Source of the DNA: Molanna angustata
Taxonomy: Eukaryota > Arthropoda > Insecta > Trichoptera > Molannidae
Direction of reading: 5' to 3'
Assembly (NCBI GenBank): GCA_963576475.1
Contig: OY754986.1
Location: 6,658,031-6,722,030, forward strand
DNA length: 64,000 bases
Part shown: positions 48,485 to 61,006 of the stretch, one piece after another
Layout of the letters: every line of letters starts with the position of its first letter
Numbering within the stretch: the first letter of the stretch is position 1
The notes under the pieces: generated by a model
Told to the model about the DNA's origin: nothing
The model's database searches: none
What the model saw: only the letters and a program-made list of their open reading frames with translations
Made by a program: the position numbers and the translations under genes

Positions 48485-49517
48485 CACTCAAAAGATCATC
48501 ATCATCATCAGCTCCACATCCCAAGGTGGGACCTGGCTTCCAAAATAAGTCTTCGCCATTCCAATCTGTCAGCGGCTCCTTGTCTCCAATTGACCACGCC
48601 CAAAGAGTCCAGGTCCCCCTGGACGCAGTCTATCCATCTCAACTTGGGTCTCCCCCTACGCCTCACACCCTCTGGTCTATGGTGAAGGACTTTTCTGGCG
48701 GGCAGCTGCTCACTCATCCTCTCCACATGTCCAAGCCATCTGAGTCTCCCAATCCTTATAAATACTCCAACGTCTATATTATCATAAAGCTGGTATAGCT
48801 CATGATTGTATCTGATTCTCCACACACCACCCTCACAGACAGCTCCGTAGATTCGCCGCAGGATCTTTCTTTCAAAAATGCTAAGTTGGTCCTCGTCTTT
48901 TTTAGTTAGAGTCCAGGTCTCGGAGGCATATGTCAACACTGGTCTGACAATAGTTTTATATAGTGTAAGCTTTGTCTTTCTCGACAACAAACTGGACTTC
49001 ATGTGTCTCTGTAGGCCAAAGTAGCATCTGTTAGCAGCAACAATTCTTCTGTTCACTTCTTCACTGATATTATTCTTACTGGTAATTAGTGAACCGAGGT
49101 ACGTGAACTGTTCTACTGATTCGAAGTTGTAGCTGTCTACTGCAAGTGGTGGTGGAGGAGAATTATGACGGACAGTAGGACGTGACAACAGGTATTTAGT
49201 TTTTTGTTCGTTGGCTGTCAGACCCATACTCCTAGCAGCGGTATTGAGGGCTGTAAAGGCCTCCGCAAGGGCAGGCTTATTTCTGGATACGATATCAATG
49301 TCATCCGCATATGCTAAAAGTTGTACGGATTTGTGAAATATGGTTCCAGTAGTATTGACACCGGAATCACGCACAACTTTCTCCAAGGCTATGTTGAAGA
49401 GCAAGCAAGCTAGGGCGTCACCTTGTCGGAGGCCGTTATTTGTTTCAAATTGGTTTGACAGGTCGTTTTGTATTTTTTCTCTACACCGGACATGGGACAT
49501 AGTCAATTCAACCAGGG
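48485..49517 (-). pseudogene. RTE-like LINE, RT palm to C-terminus, open frame
   Basis: The minus-strand frame (49539-48508, 343 codons) is uninterrupted: FETNNGLRQGDALACLLFN, LLAYADDIDIVSRN (catalytic box), FTYLGSLITS, YKTIVRPVLTYASETW, FERKILRRIYG, LGHVERM, RRRGRPKLRW and the end EARSHLGMWS. (TGA)n follows at 48497-48485. Upstream RT motifs and the endonuclease are missing. The first ~8 codons are not native but arise from a snap-back inverted copy. The open frame suggests it is younger than the copy at 13.6-14.9 kb. Confidence 0.88.
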
Positions 49518-49536
49518 TGAATTGACTATGTCCCAT
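49492..49536. repeat. 19-bp snap-back inverted repeat at the LINE 5' junction
   Basis: ATGGGACATAGTCAATTCA (49492-49510), spacer ACCAGGG, then its exact reverse complement (49518-49536). The left arm and the spacer are LINE coding sequence (ELTMSH); the right arm is an inverted extra copy. Confidence 0.9.
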
Positions 49537-51084
49537 CAAAAGATAAGTGTTCTAAATATAGAACACAGTATATTTTTACGTCTTAGACAGTTTTTTTGAA
49601 ATTCGAATGTGTTAAATAATTTTCACATTATTATGAAAAATATAATGAATTATTTACATTCTTCGTATTTAAGCTTGCAAAACCGAATCCCATTCGCCGG
49701 TGTTCCTTAATGGGAGGATGGTTAAAATGGGTGGTTTTCGTATTTTATTAAATAGAACAAATAATTATTTATTACTTTTATCATCTTAATTTATGTTTTT
49801 TTGGAGTTCTATCATGAAGTGACGGTTTCGAACTTCGCTACTTCCACCACAACCTGTTCTGCCTATGGGGACTGGAAACGGCCCCTTCACAGAACGCTAA
49901 GTGAATGACAAGAAAAAATGCTAAGCACAAAAGAAGCCCATGGAGCCCTCTAGATTAGCAATCTCGGCACCATAGTGCAAAAGAACAATCGACGAATGTG
50001 AATGTAAGATTCGCATTCGTGGGCTTCAGATATTTTTAAATAAGAAACATCAGGCGTATGACCAAGATCTCTGTAAAATATTAACCTACTGGGAATCTAA
50101 CAATAGTAAGGCGACATAACTATGACAAAACTTCTTAAAGGCTTTAAAATTGTTCTTCGAGATGACATATTCCGCGAGACCAATGGGACCTTGAAGAGGC
50201 CCACGGACAGCAGCGAGGAACACCGATCTATAAGAGGACACCATTGGGTGGCAACAATTGAAAAAATACTTTTCATGTAAGTTAGTATAAACCCCTTTTT
50301 TAATTTAATTTTCAAAAAGCAAAAAAAGTAAGATACCTTTGAAGTATATTTTTGAGAAAATCAAAATCTATTGAATGTATTTTCTTCCTTTTTATTTTTA
50401 TAACTAAGTATTCTTACTTTCATATGAAATTCTCTATATATTTTATTCATTAAAAAATATTGTATATTATTTAATTATTAAAAACCTAACGAATTATTAC
50501 ATACTTATAAATTAATAAAACATATGAAAAACCATCATTCAAAAAAAAACTCAATAGATGGGCATACTAACGACGTTATAGAAGAGAAAAAAAATTCAGT
50601 GTAGTAGCTAATTTAAAAAAAAACTTAAAAAAGAGGAATCAATTAAAAAAAATGCGAGAAACCTGAATTGGTAATTTTCATTGAACCACCTTATACAATA
50701 AAATAAAAATTGGTTAAATTTTATATTGTAAAGTCAATAAATGTTTCGTAGACCACTTTAAATTATAATAGCAATCAGTACTTATATTAAAAGATTTAGA
50801 AGTTTTGTTTGATGAAAGAAAAGTTATAGAAAGCATTCATTTGTTAAACTGCAAAATATATTTCAATGACATTAACCGTCTGCTACAGTGGTGCACAAAA
50901 TTTAATGGGAGATTTTTTAAATATAATATATATTTTTTTAATTATTATATTTTAGATATTATTCACACTCGTGATTTTAGATTGAAAAAAAATATATTTG
51001 TGAAACATATAATATTAAGTTAAACAAAATTAAGATTTTTAGGCAAGGCATTATAAGAAACGAATACAATTTAAATATTAAGTT
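49537..51084. other. AT-rich DNA with a less AT-rich block
   Basis: 49800-50290 is more balanced in composition (possible old repeat), with no recognisable protein. The rest is AT-rich with nothing recognised. Confidence 0.4.
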
Positions 51085-51275
51085 GGTTTGATATCTGACT
51101 GCTGATCCCGGATACGATTCCCGGTGGTGAAACAGTTTTTAATTATATTTTCAGTCTGGATCTGTGAGACGATTAATATCGCAAGTCTCCAGAATGTGGC
51201 AACTTGTTATTGGGTGCGTGTGAAATTAATATTTGACATAGTACTTACTTGTTATTTGTCTGAGAAGTAATTACG
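51085..51275 (+). mobile_element. SINE S2, copy a
   Basis: ATATCTGACTGCTGATCC, GGATACGATTCCCGGTGG (B-box-like), then CAGTCTGGATCTGTGAGACG and AATGTGGCAACTTGTTATTG. Matches 58.6-58.8 kb throughout. Confidence 0.7.
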
Positions 51276-51285
51276 AGTAAAAAAA

Positions 51286-51320
51286 CTAGTAGGTTGTGTC
51301 CAACACAAAACTCTGCACTA
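51286..51320 (-). repeat. Variant of the family A/B terminal tag
   Basis: ACTAGTAGGTTGTGTCC and AACACAAAACTCTGCAC, followed by a TGCAC...GTGCA hairpin. The body beyond is not A or B. Confidence 0.45.
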
Positions 51321-51502
51321 GGTGCATAGTTGTTGTTTCTACACATAATCTTCTTCTTGAACAGTCGAAGAATTTGGTTGAACACCATTTATTCTGTTTT
51401 TGTTAGGTAGCTTTAGTTTAAAGAGTTTTTCCTTTAATGGTTGGCTACAATTTTATGAGGATGATGATAATTTACTTGAATGTTAGTTTGCTGATTTAAA
51501 AG

Positions 51503-51596
51503 TCACTGGTCACATGATATTTCACTGTTCACTTTAAATAAATAAATTGATAGTCACTGGTCACATGATATTAAATTTCACTTGTTCACTGTTCAC

Positions 51597-51600
<4 letters not shown>
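51503..51600. repeat. Two-unit tandem repeat
   Basis: GTCACTGGTCACATGATATT followed by CACTGTTCACTT, present at 51503 and again at about 51553. Confidence 0.75.
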
Positions 51601-52720
<1,120 letters not shown>

Positions 52721-54119
52721 GATGGATTAATTGTTCATAATATTGTTGGATTCACTGATTTTATTGGTTTTTGATAGTATATGCAATGACCGGATGATGA
52801 TGGGAAAGAAAAGGATAAGGAAATGTATTGTTGTATATGAGAGAGAGGGACAGCTATATAGGTTGGATCAGTCTTGCATGCTGCACATTTTGATTTTGAA
52901 TTTAGCTGTATTGATTATGAATGAATTGTACATATGTACGTAACCGTTATGAATATTTAATTACGAAATACGACGAATTAAATACGGAGGAATTATTGAA
53001 TAACACGATAACGTTTAACGTTTCACGAACAACACTATAGTTTTCCTATCATTTCTATGAATTGTTCTTATTTGCTATCTTCTTTGTTTTTTTTTACCTT
53101 TCTTCTTCTATCTTTATTTATTTTGTAATGTGATTAACTGATTGCCATTGTACAGACTGTTTTGTATATTTAACATTTACTCTGGTTGGTTGGAAGAAAT
53201 CGCCATTACACAATAAGCCCGCCAGTGTACTAATTATAGGTTTGTACAGGAACATTCAAATAAATAAATACATAAATAAATAATAACGCTGAATTCCATT
53301 AAATAATATCCAAGAGGGTATGGATATATAAAATGAATTCTCGTCATTGGTCTTAAATCATCTGTATCTTAATAAAGATACACAATGGGCAAAGACATCA
53401 GTTCCTACAAAAAACAACGTCTCATTTGAAGCATAGTAAAGAAACGAGATATGAAAGACAGACCCCAAAATCAGAAGGGATTAACTAAAAGAAGAAAGAA
53501 AGGTATCGAGAGAAAAAAAACAGGTTTTTTTATAAAACGTAGAGGCGGATATTTCCCATGGGTTATTTGTACCTTTTGACCTACTAAATCAACATCTGAT
53601 GTGCAATATGGGACTGAAATTCAGTCGGATATAGAGCGACATAAACCATGAACATAGGTCACTCGTTTCATGCCACCAGACCATCTTGTTGATGCAAATT
53701 AATTTCCACCTAATTAAATTCACCTTAAACTAAGTGTTTGCTCAGTACAGACAAACTTTTACCAAGTATCAGTTTGTGAAACATTGGTATTGAAAAAACA
53801 AGTTAAACAAAAAAATATTACAATACCCTTTTGAAAGTTTTCTTCACATGTTAAATTTCTGGTTGATTGGAATAGATTGCCTAGAGGCAATAAGCCCGCC
53901 AGTGTGCATTATGTTTATATATGTATATTATGTACAAAAATAAAAAAATTGCAATCGATTTTTCATTAGAGTAAAAAACTCTAAAACCTCTATCTCAAAA
54001 AATCTAACACACCATATCATGACGACATTCTTAGTATGTATTCTCTATGTGATACACGTTGATAATGGATGTAAAAATACGCTTAAATGTTGAAATCACA
54101 ACACCACTAAACCATCGGA
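52721..54119. other. AT-rich DNA with two LINE 3' tails
   Basis: 53170-53282 (GGTTGGTTGGAAGAAATCGC, AATAAGCCCGCCAGTGTAC, then AAATAAATA) and 53860-53945 (TTGATTGGAATAGATTGCC, TAGAGGCAATAAGCCCGCC) match the 3' UTR of the LINE at 56.6-57.1 kb. The second keeps the TTGCC/GGCAA hairpin. No coding part remains. Confidence 0.6.
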
Positions 54120-54792
54120 GTGTATTTTAAAAAATTAAAATATCTTTTATGCACTGTATCACAAAATTCTTACGTTGGAACAGAGACGGTCATTGGTTGA
54201 TATGAAAACATTGTATAACATCATACACAATGCAATTGACTGTCCTAAAATTACGGAACTTCTCTCCTTCAACACACGTCCCATCGCGTCGTACGCGAAG
54301 CCCACTTTTGTTTCACATACCGCACCGTAATAATACTTACACGAAAAACGCACCCCTCATACGCATGATGAACACTTATAATCACGAACATCTGGAAGTC
54401 GATATTTTTCTTTTAGGACCTAACTCATTTTCTTCTGCCATCAGTTCAAGTAATAATGATTGAATTTCACTGGATGATTGAAATATCAAGATTGAATGGA
54501 GTAAACTATGTGAGCTTGCAGGTACCTATAAATTCTCTCTTGCACTTATATAGACATACTCACACACATATACACATCCTTACACTCATACATTCACTCA
54601 TGCACTATCATTCAGATATAAATGTTTTTCATATGTAGCTTTAAGTATGTAAGCACAGCAGTCAAAATTGATTGTTAATAATGTGGAAATTTGTTCTTGG
54701 TTTTAGTCTTATACTAATGCATCTACATAAAAAATGTTATTATACTTACTGTAAATTTCCCGGAAATAAAATAAAATAAAAAAAAAAAAAAA
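54120..54792 (+). pseudogene. LINE (Jockey/CR1 group) C-terminus and 3' UTR
   Basis: One frame reads LEQRRSLVDMKTLYNIIHNA, then IDCPKITELLSFN. After a frameshift near 54285 another reads RTRSPLLFHIPHRNNTYTKN, then APLIRMMNTYNHEHLEVDIF. Both belong to the post-RT tail of these LINEs. The 3' UTR ends in (AAAAT)n and poly-A at about 54766-54792. Confidence 0.75.
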
Positions 54793-55360
54793 TATAACTA
54801 GCGGGCCATCAAAAGTTACGGATTTCCTTTTGCTGATATAAGTCAATACTTATTAAGCTCTTTCCGCTTGGTGCCTTCTATTCACAATAACAACAATAAC
54901 ATGCCTGTCGTTATCTCCTTCGCACACAGACTCCCACTTTCCATTTTCTCCTCGATTCCTATTCAATTTCTCCCACGAAAGGGAATTATCTGAATTATCT
55001 GTAGAATTTTTTTACAACAATGCACTCGATATTCCGTATTTTCTCCATTGTAACAATAACAATACAGTACTAATAATAATAATAATAATATAATATGTCG
55101 AATTGCGGGTAGGTTTGAGGAAACAATCAAACGGTAAGAATGAGACGTCACAATTCCATATTTGGTCGAATCGGATTTAATACCACGGTTAACACATGAG
55201 AAGATTTTTGCCAATTGAATAGGAAGCGATTTACAAATCCAACCAAATCACGTCCTTTTACTGTCCAATTCTAGGAAATAGTGATAAGTACCTGCCTAGT
55301 ATTTTTTTTGTGGTGGTGTACTGGACACAGTTTGCAGCTGAAATTTATTTTAAATTATGT
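54793..55360. other. AT-rich DNA, no gene seen
   Basis: An (AAT)n run lies near 55070-55090. Nothing else recognised. Confidence 0.4.
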
Positions 55361-55531
55361 ATTTAGTCCAACGAAAAGTCCTAGAGGTGAAAAAGGATGC
55401 AGAACAATTACTGCAAGTAGCAGACTGGAGGACAGCAGCAGGAGACAGGAGGAGTTGGAGGCGAGGATTGATGGAGGCCAAGGCTCGATATGGGCTGTAG
55501 AGCCATCGGAAGGAGATTTAGTCCAACGAAA
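55361..55531 (+). mobile_element. 139-bp RTE-like LINE insertion with a perfect 16-bp target duplication
   Basis: ATTTAGTCCAACGAAA occurs at 55361-55376 and 55516-55531. Between them the plus strand reads KKDAEQLLQVADWRTAAGDR and RSWRRGLMEAKARYGL, then a stop. This is the last part of an RTE-type ORF. A 15-bp 3' UTR ends CGGAAGGAG. An extreme 5' truncation. Confidence 0.85.
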
Positions 55532-55704
55532 TTATTGTTTCTAATGCTTCAAAATATGGTTTGCTAAGATAAATTGCAGTTAGGCAGTAAATTTTCCACT
55601 AGACTAGAGTGCCCAGAAAGTTTAGAAAAAAAATAGAGATGAATGAAACACGAAAATTCGTTGAAATTATTTTTAGTAACACTGTGGAAATCCATAATAA
55701 TTAG
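55532..55704. other. Flank of a fold-back repeat
   Basis: Contains ACACTGTGGAAATCCAT, like the flank of the fold-back at 17.2 kb. Confidence 0.4.
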
Positions 55705-55880
55705 GTAAATAAAATTTTTTAAATAAAAATCTTTAAATAAAAATTTGGTAACAAAAAACTTTGTTTCTTCCACTTCACATGTACTTCCACTTCACTTTGT
55801 TTCTTCCACTTCACATGTGAACAAAGTTTTTTGTTACCAAATTTTTTTTTAAAGATTTTTATTTAAAAAATTTTATTTAC
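55705..55880. repeat. Fold-back repeat with 61-bp arms
   Basis: Left arm 55705-55765 and right arm 55820-55880 differ by about one base (GTAAATAAAATTTTTTAAAT at the outer end). The 54-bp loop holds a short CTTCCACTTCAC tandem repeat. No hammerhead core seen. Confidence 0.75.
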
Positions 55881-56580
55881 ACGAAAATTGTTCTCTCTCT
55901 CTATCATATAAATAATTTGGAATAAATCAGGTCCGTGAATATGTATATTCTGTTTATCCTGGACCCTTAACAGGAGCCACGTTTGAAAGGAATATTGCAT
56001 TTTTATTCCATTCACATTACACTTCAATTTGTCACCTTAACGTATCCTTGCTCCATCATCGGCGCTCCCCTTATAATTTACCTTGTTATTAACTTTTTAT
56101 GTAAAATTTAATAGGATCACTCGTAGACGAGTGGATAGCCGTAAAACAATATAGAAGTATAATTTTATTCAGATAAAAAAATTGGTACATATGATACATA
56201 CAAATTACCTCACACTGATATACATAGTTGGTTGAAAGATATTTCCGTATGGCTATAGATCTGCCATTGTGCATCTTCTTTGTATTGTGTGCAAAATTAT
56301 AGTGCCCCCACATTTGAAAAAAATTATCAAACATAAAATTTCATCCTCATAATCAAACTCAACACTTAATATACTACACTCATTTATATACCTATGCAAT
56401 TTCACACATCATTCACACAATATCTAACCATAATATGTAACTATTCCTAGTGTTTCTTAATATACTACAATAACTTCAGCGACAACCTTTAATTGACTTT
56501 ATTATTAATCATATCATCTTAATATTATATAATTCATTATATGCTGTATGTTGTCCTATAAATAAATACATATACACATT
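55881..56580. other. AT-rich DNA, no gene seen
   Basis: Nothing recognised. Confidence 0.4.
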
Positions 56581-57120
56581 TTGTCACTATTGTACAATAT
56601 TCTCTCGAACCCAAACCTGTCACATTGCCTTCCACTCCGATCTGCTGATCGAACAACACTATCCATACCTATCCATAATACAGAATTTCTCAGCTCTTCG
56701 TTCGAAGTACAATCAGCAAGATTATGGAATAGCCTTAGTCCGGATATTGCGTCGTCTAACTCACTTAGTATTTTCAAGAAAAAACTAAAGAAGGAATATT
56801 TATCCTTGAACACCTGATCCCGATTTCCTCTTATAATATGTCCTTACCATATCCTTTTTTCTTGCTATGAATTATGTATTTTTTTGTTTTAAAGTGTTAT
56901 ATGTATTTTCTTTGAATTCTTTTAGGTACTCTAATTTATTTTTTTGTTTAAGGCAATTCACCCTTAAAAGAATGGCTGTTGTACATACACAATGTTGTAA
57001 TACTTTGTAATCTGGTTGGTTGGAAGAAATTGCCTAATGGCAATAAGCCCGCCAGTATACAACTATATTTGTTTATATTATGTACAAGAAGATATGTATA
57101 TAAATAAATAAATAAATAAA
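56581..57120 (+). pseudogene. LINE C-terminus with hairpin-bearing 3' UTR
   Basis: A 78-codon frame ends SSFEVQSARLWNSLSPDI, then SLSIFKKKLKKEYLSL, the typical extreme C-terminus of Jockey/CR1-like RT proteins. The 3' UTR has GGTTGGTTGGAAGAAATTGC, CTAATGGCAATAAGCCCGCC (hairpin TTGCC-TAAT-GGCAA) and ends (TAAA)n at about 57100-57120. The tail is shared with SINE S1 and with two orphan tails at 53.2 and 53.9 kb. Confidence 0.78.
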
Positions 57121-57198
57121 TCGAATATTATTTTATGATAGCTAAAATATACGTTAGGTATATTGATTTTTTTCTTTGTCGGTAGCCAGAAGTATTTT

Positions 57199-57530
57199 TG
57201 ACAATTCAATGTCTCAACAGAGACGAAGCATTAATATAATATTTAGATATAGGAGAGTAAGGATCGTAACATTCATTGTTTACCAAACCTATTTCTCGAT
57301 AGATGGCGTAAGAAATATGTTTTCGATAGATGGCGATGATGTTCGGTGGTGATAGTAAAATTTTCAAATATGGATTTATAATGCAAAACAATAAAAACAC
57401 ATAATTGGTGAACGTTGTGCAAGCGCTTAAAGCGATCACGTAAACCAGCCAATGCGCTGTAGAGGACTGATCCGGTTCACCTGTAAATATATATTCTTGC
57501 TTCGTCTCTACTGAGACATTGAATTTGTCA
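57199..57530 (+). mobile_element. Family C element, copy C5, with terminal inverted repeats
   Basis: Left end TGACAATTCAATGTCTCAAC then AGAGACGAAGCA; the right end is its near-perfect reverse complement, ending GACATTGAATTTGTCA. The TIR is about 32 bp and the total about 332 bp. Interior: two ATAGATGGCG motifs, then the family core (TTGGTGAACGTTGTGCAAGC). No coding capacity and no clear target duplication. This copy defines C as a MITE-like DNA element. Confidence 0.75.
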
Positions 57531-57971
57531 GGAAAAATCTATACTGTGTCAAAAATTATCACGGAATTTGGAATTCACTTGATAATTTAGCAAACTGGAC
57601 AGTTGCACTTTTGAAAGAGGGCATTATTTTTAAGATGTATCCATCGCCATTATTGTATAGATATTGGATGTGTTTTCAATACTTTGGAAGATGATCGAAA
57701 TTACAATATTTATATAGTACTGTGAACTGTCATTCAGTTCTCTAACCTACCAAGTCCATACGATATTAAGATAGGTCATTGACCTGCTGAGTCAATGACC
57801 ATTTCTCAATTAACACATGTGATAAATCTGATATGACAGTATTTAAAGTTCACACACACTATTGACAATATATTTTAATAAATTTGAATAATCCGAGCGT
57901 ACATAATCAAATGTTAATTTATTTTAAATAGTTCATTCTACGGCTCTTAGAAACAAGAGTCACATGTCTGC
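57531..57971. other. AT-rich DNA with a 10-bp inverted repeat
   Basis: GGTCATTGAC (57774-57783) and GTCAATGACC (57791-57800) pair around CTGCTGA. No gene seen. Confidence 0.5.
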
Positions 57972-58320
57972 CTCCGTGGCCCTGTTAGCTAAATATCTGA
58001 TTACTGATCCAATGACCTCGGGGAGGCGATGCCCTGTGGGATTTCGTTTGCCGCTATGGATAGGATTTGAGATGCGTCCATCCTGTTGACATGGATCCTC
58101 CAGAATCTTCTCCTAGCTCCATCGTATGATGTCCTCATGTCGTCATTGCGAATTCTGTCCCTAAGTGTCTTCCCTGTGATAGCCCTACGAACCTTCATTT
58201 CCGATGATATTCGTAGGAGGTTTTTGGTTCTGTTCGTGTCGGCTAAAAATAATTTAAATTCATAATTATCTAAGATGAAAACAATCAAAGACAGTAAATA
58301 AATAAAATAATATTTCAATA
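57972..58320 (-). pseudogene. RTE-like LINE C-terminus joined to a SINE head
   Basis: The minus-strand frame reads EMKVRRAITGKTLRDRIRND, then FWRIHVNRMDASQI, the RTE-type C-terminal pattern with small deletions. Directly beyond its 3' side, plus-strand 57972-58010 reads GCCTCCGTGGCCCTGTTAGC and TAAATATCTGATTACTGATC, the tRNA-like head of SINE S2. Either the LINE landed in an S2 copy or the two were joined in one insertion. Confidence 0.65.
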
Positions 58321-58621
58321 AATAAATTAAATGTTAAATTAAATGCAGATTCGAATTATCACGGCAGAACGTTTTCGCCAAGGTGTCTCGGCACGACCAT
58401 CCCACACTACTTCAAATAACCGTGGAAAAGTATTGTTTTTTACCTATTTTTTTAATTTTAAAATATGTAGCTTAACACACTGTTTAGAGCTATTATATTT
58501 TAAAATGCATTTTAAGCATTATAGCTTTTATGTAAAGGTGTCCATTTTGAATTTCAAATTTAAATTCTATAATTGGACCGAGTAAATAGTTTTATTGGAA
58601 TAAATTCATTTTTAACTATAA
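58321..58621. other. AT-rich DNA, no gene seen
   Basis: Nothing recognised. Confidence 0.4.
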
Positions 58622-58800
58622 GCCTTCGGTAAGATATCTGACTGCTGATCCAAGGATCCCAGGTTCGATTCCCGGTGGAGACACAGTTTTTGATTGCGAT
58701 TTCAGTCTTGATCCATAATGTGGCAATTTGTTATTGGGTGCGTGCTAAATAAATTATTTACATAGTACCTACCTGTTAGTTGACCGAGAATCAATATAGA
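58622..58800 (+). mobile_element. tRNA-derived SINE S2, copy b
   Basis: GCCTTCGGTAAGATATCTGA, then CAGGTTCGATTCCCGGTGG with an exact Pol III B box (GGTTCGATTCC, 58662-58672). The A-box region is degraded. The tail (TGTGGCAATTTGTTATTGGG) matches copy a. Confidence 0.78.
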
Positions 58801-59230
58801 AAAGAATAAAGAAAAAAAAAACATTAACGACATGATCAGAATTTTTAAACAAAAAAATATTAATTAAAACAATTACATGTTGATTTTTGTGTCAGGTTCA
58901 ATATTTTATTGATTTCTATGATAGTTTTTTTTTTCTTTTCTTTATATTCTTTTCACCGACAAACGAAGGCAATCTTTGATCCTTCCGGTTCTATAACCAA
59001 TGTGTCCATTGCGCAATCCACCGGCACCATGTTTCCCGCCAAAACTAATTCCTATATGACCTCACTTTCAGTCTAATCTCTGCCTTTCTCATATTCCTCA
59101 TTTATATAAAATAATTATTGGGATGTTAAGAAAATAATCCCATAAAATTTTCCGTTAGATGACTTTGTAGATTTAATGTGAAACAAATATGATGTGGGCA
59201 ACGCCTTATTCGCCTGTGGGTTTTATTTAA
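58801..59230. other. AT-rich DNA ending in TTAA
   Basis: No gene seen. TTAA at 59227-59230 is the left flank of the fold-back element. Confidence 0.45.
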
Positions 59231-59867
59231 GGGGGGGACTGCTGCCAACGCACCTATTTTTCAATTTGATATACCATCATTATATCTTATCAAATCGTTT
59301 TGAAAAAAATAATTTAGATAGTTTGCATATTAATAAACAAAAATATACCTTGATTCTCAACGTTTATCTTATATTTTTAATAAAATATAAGGCATAGTTC
59401 AACATATTTTTTTTTAAATTAAAGAAGACAAAAATAATATAGAAAAATATTATGTGACGTTGCATTAATGCTTAAGGTTTAGTTAATAAACCTAAAAAAA
59501 CATTTATTTTCCATTCAGCGCCGTTGCGTAATAAGAGTTTTTTGGTTTATTTACTTAACCTGATGCGTTAATGCAACACCATATCATATTTTTCCAGGTA
59601 TTTTGTTCTTCTTTAATTTATAAAAAAAATATTGCTCTATACCTTATATTTTTTTAGAAATTTAAGATAAATGTCTAAAATCGGGGTATGCTTATTATTT
59701 TCCTACAAGAATATATACAGAACATAATCAAAAAGTTAAGGTATATTTCTTTTTATTAATATCCAAACTAACTAGGTTATTTTTTACAAAATGATTCGTT
59801 TAGTCATAATGATGGGAGGTAGGTATATCAAATTGAAAAAATAGGTACGTTGGCAGCAGTCACCCTC
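59231..59867. mobile_element. Long fold-back element (637 bp) flanked by TTAA
   Basis: The ends are GGGGGGGACTGCTGCCAACG and, on the other strand, GAGGGTGACTGCTGCCAACG. The two arms (about 59231-59501 and 59537-59867) are reverse complements over nearly their whole length, with a ~35-bp loop and one ~50-bp indel. TTAA lies directly outside both ends (59227-59230, 59868-59871), as for piggyBac-type insertions. No coding capacity. Likely a piggyBac-mobilised MITE with extreme TIRs. Confidence 0.82.
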
Positions 59868-59969
59868 TTAAAATACCATGTAAACAATTGAATTCAAATT
59901 AATTAAAAGTAAGTAGGTACCTACTCCAAAGGTTCCTAATCGAACCTATCTTATTTATTTTATATAAAC

Positions 59970-60950
59970 ACGAGTGGGTTGTGGCCAACACTAAACTCTC
60001 CACACCATAGTAAGCGTTCATTTTTTCTTCTTGAAAGGTTGACAATCTCTAAATGTATTTTTATGGAGTACATTTCTATTAGATTCTTAAATAAATGTAC
60101 GATTTCTAGAGGACAAAAGTTTTCGCAATACACCATATACACAAAACATTGTCACAAAACTCATAGTTTGAACTTTCTGTATGATACCTGTTGAGAAATT
60201 TTAAGTTAAATTGCATTACTAGCAAGATGAGCATGCATGACACAGTGTATTCATGTTGATGATGTGATGTATATGTGTCAAGATAGAAGAATGCGGTGAT
60301 CGGTTCTCATTGCCTACCCCCTGAGGAAGATAGTAGTGGAGAGTAAAAAATACACTTGTCTATAGAGACAGATACATACAATATCAATATGAAGTTGATC
60401 ACATAATTTTCCCATACAGAAGCTATTTTACTTATGTTGTAGGTATACATTTTTCATACAAATATGAAATTTATTTCACATTGACATGGCAGACCGTAAA
60501 TTTTTTTCGTTAAATTTTGGCAATCCTTGAATCCATTTTTGATGGTTGTATTTTTTGTTGTATAAAAATTTCAAACAGTATAAAAATACCTTGATTTTCC
60601 AGACCGTGAGAGCATTTTGAAAATTTGGAAAGATGAAATCATATAGAAGAAATTAACGGATATCATATCTATGGAAAACTAATCAGCTCTAGGTCTATGC
60701 ACTTTATACATATTATGTTAATATGAAATCGATCGCACTTATAGTTTGGGTTGTATAGAGGACACAAAAAGGATAATCCGTACCACGTATGACGTACGCC
60801 GTGCACCGTGCTCCATACATACAAACACATCACGACGAAACTCATAGTGTGCACTCTCTGCATGATATCCGTTGAGAAATTGATAAAAAAATACGCTTAA
60901 AAATTGTGAAATCATGACTCTCCACTATTCCATAGTGTGGAGAGTAAAAA
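59970..60950 (-). mobile_element. Family A non-autonomous element, copy A2 (most complete)
   Basis: Left ACGAGTGGGTTGTGGCC, then AACACTAAACTCTCCACACC; right hairpin ACTCTCCACTATTCCATAGT followed by GTGGAGAGT. It matches A1 along its full length, including the LINE-derived insert at about 60225-60345 (GTCAAGATAGAAGAATGCGG, TCGGTTCTCATTGCCTACCC). Confidence 0.75.
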
Positions 60951-60967
60951 TTATCTCCTCAAACCCC

Positions 60968-60968
60968 C

Positions 60969-61003
<35 letters not shown>
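60968..61003. repeat. (GT)n microsatellite
   Basis: About 17 GT units following a C-run, close to the right end of A2. Confidence 0.95.
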
Positions 61004-61006
<3 letters not shown>

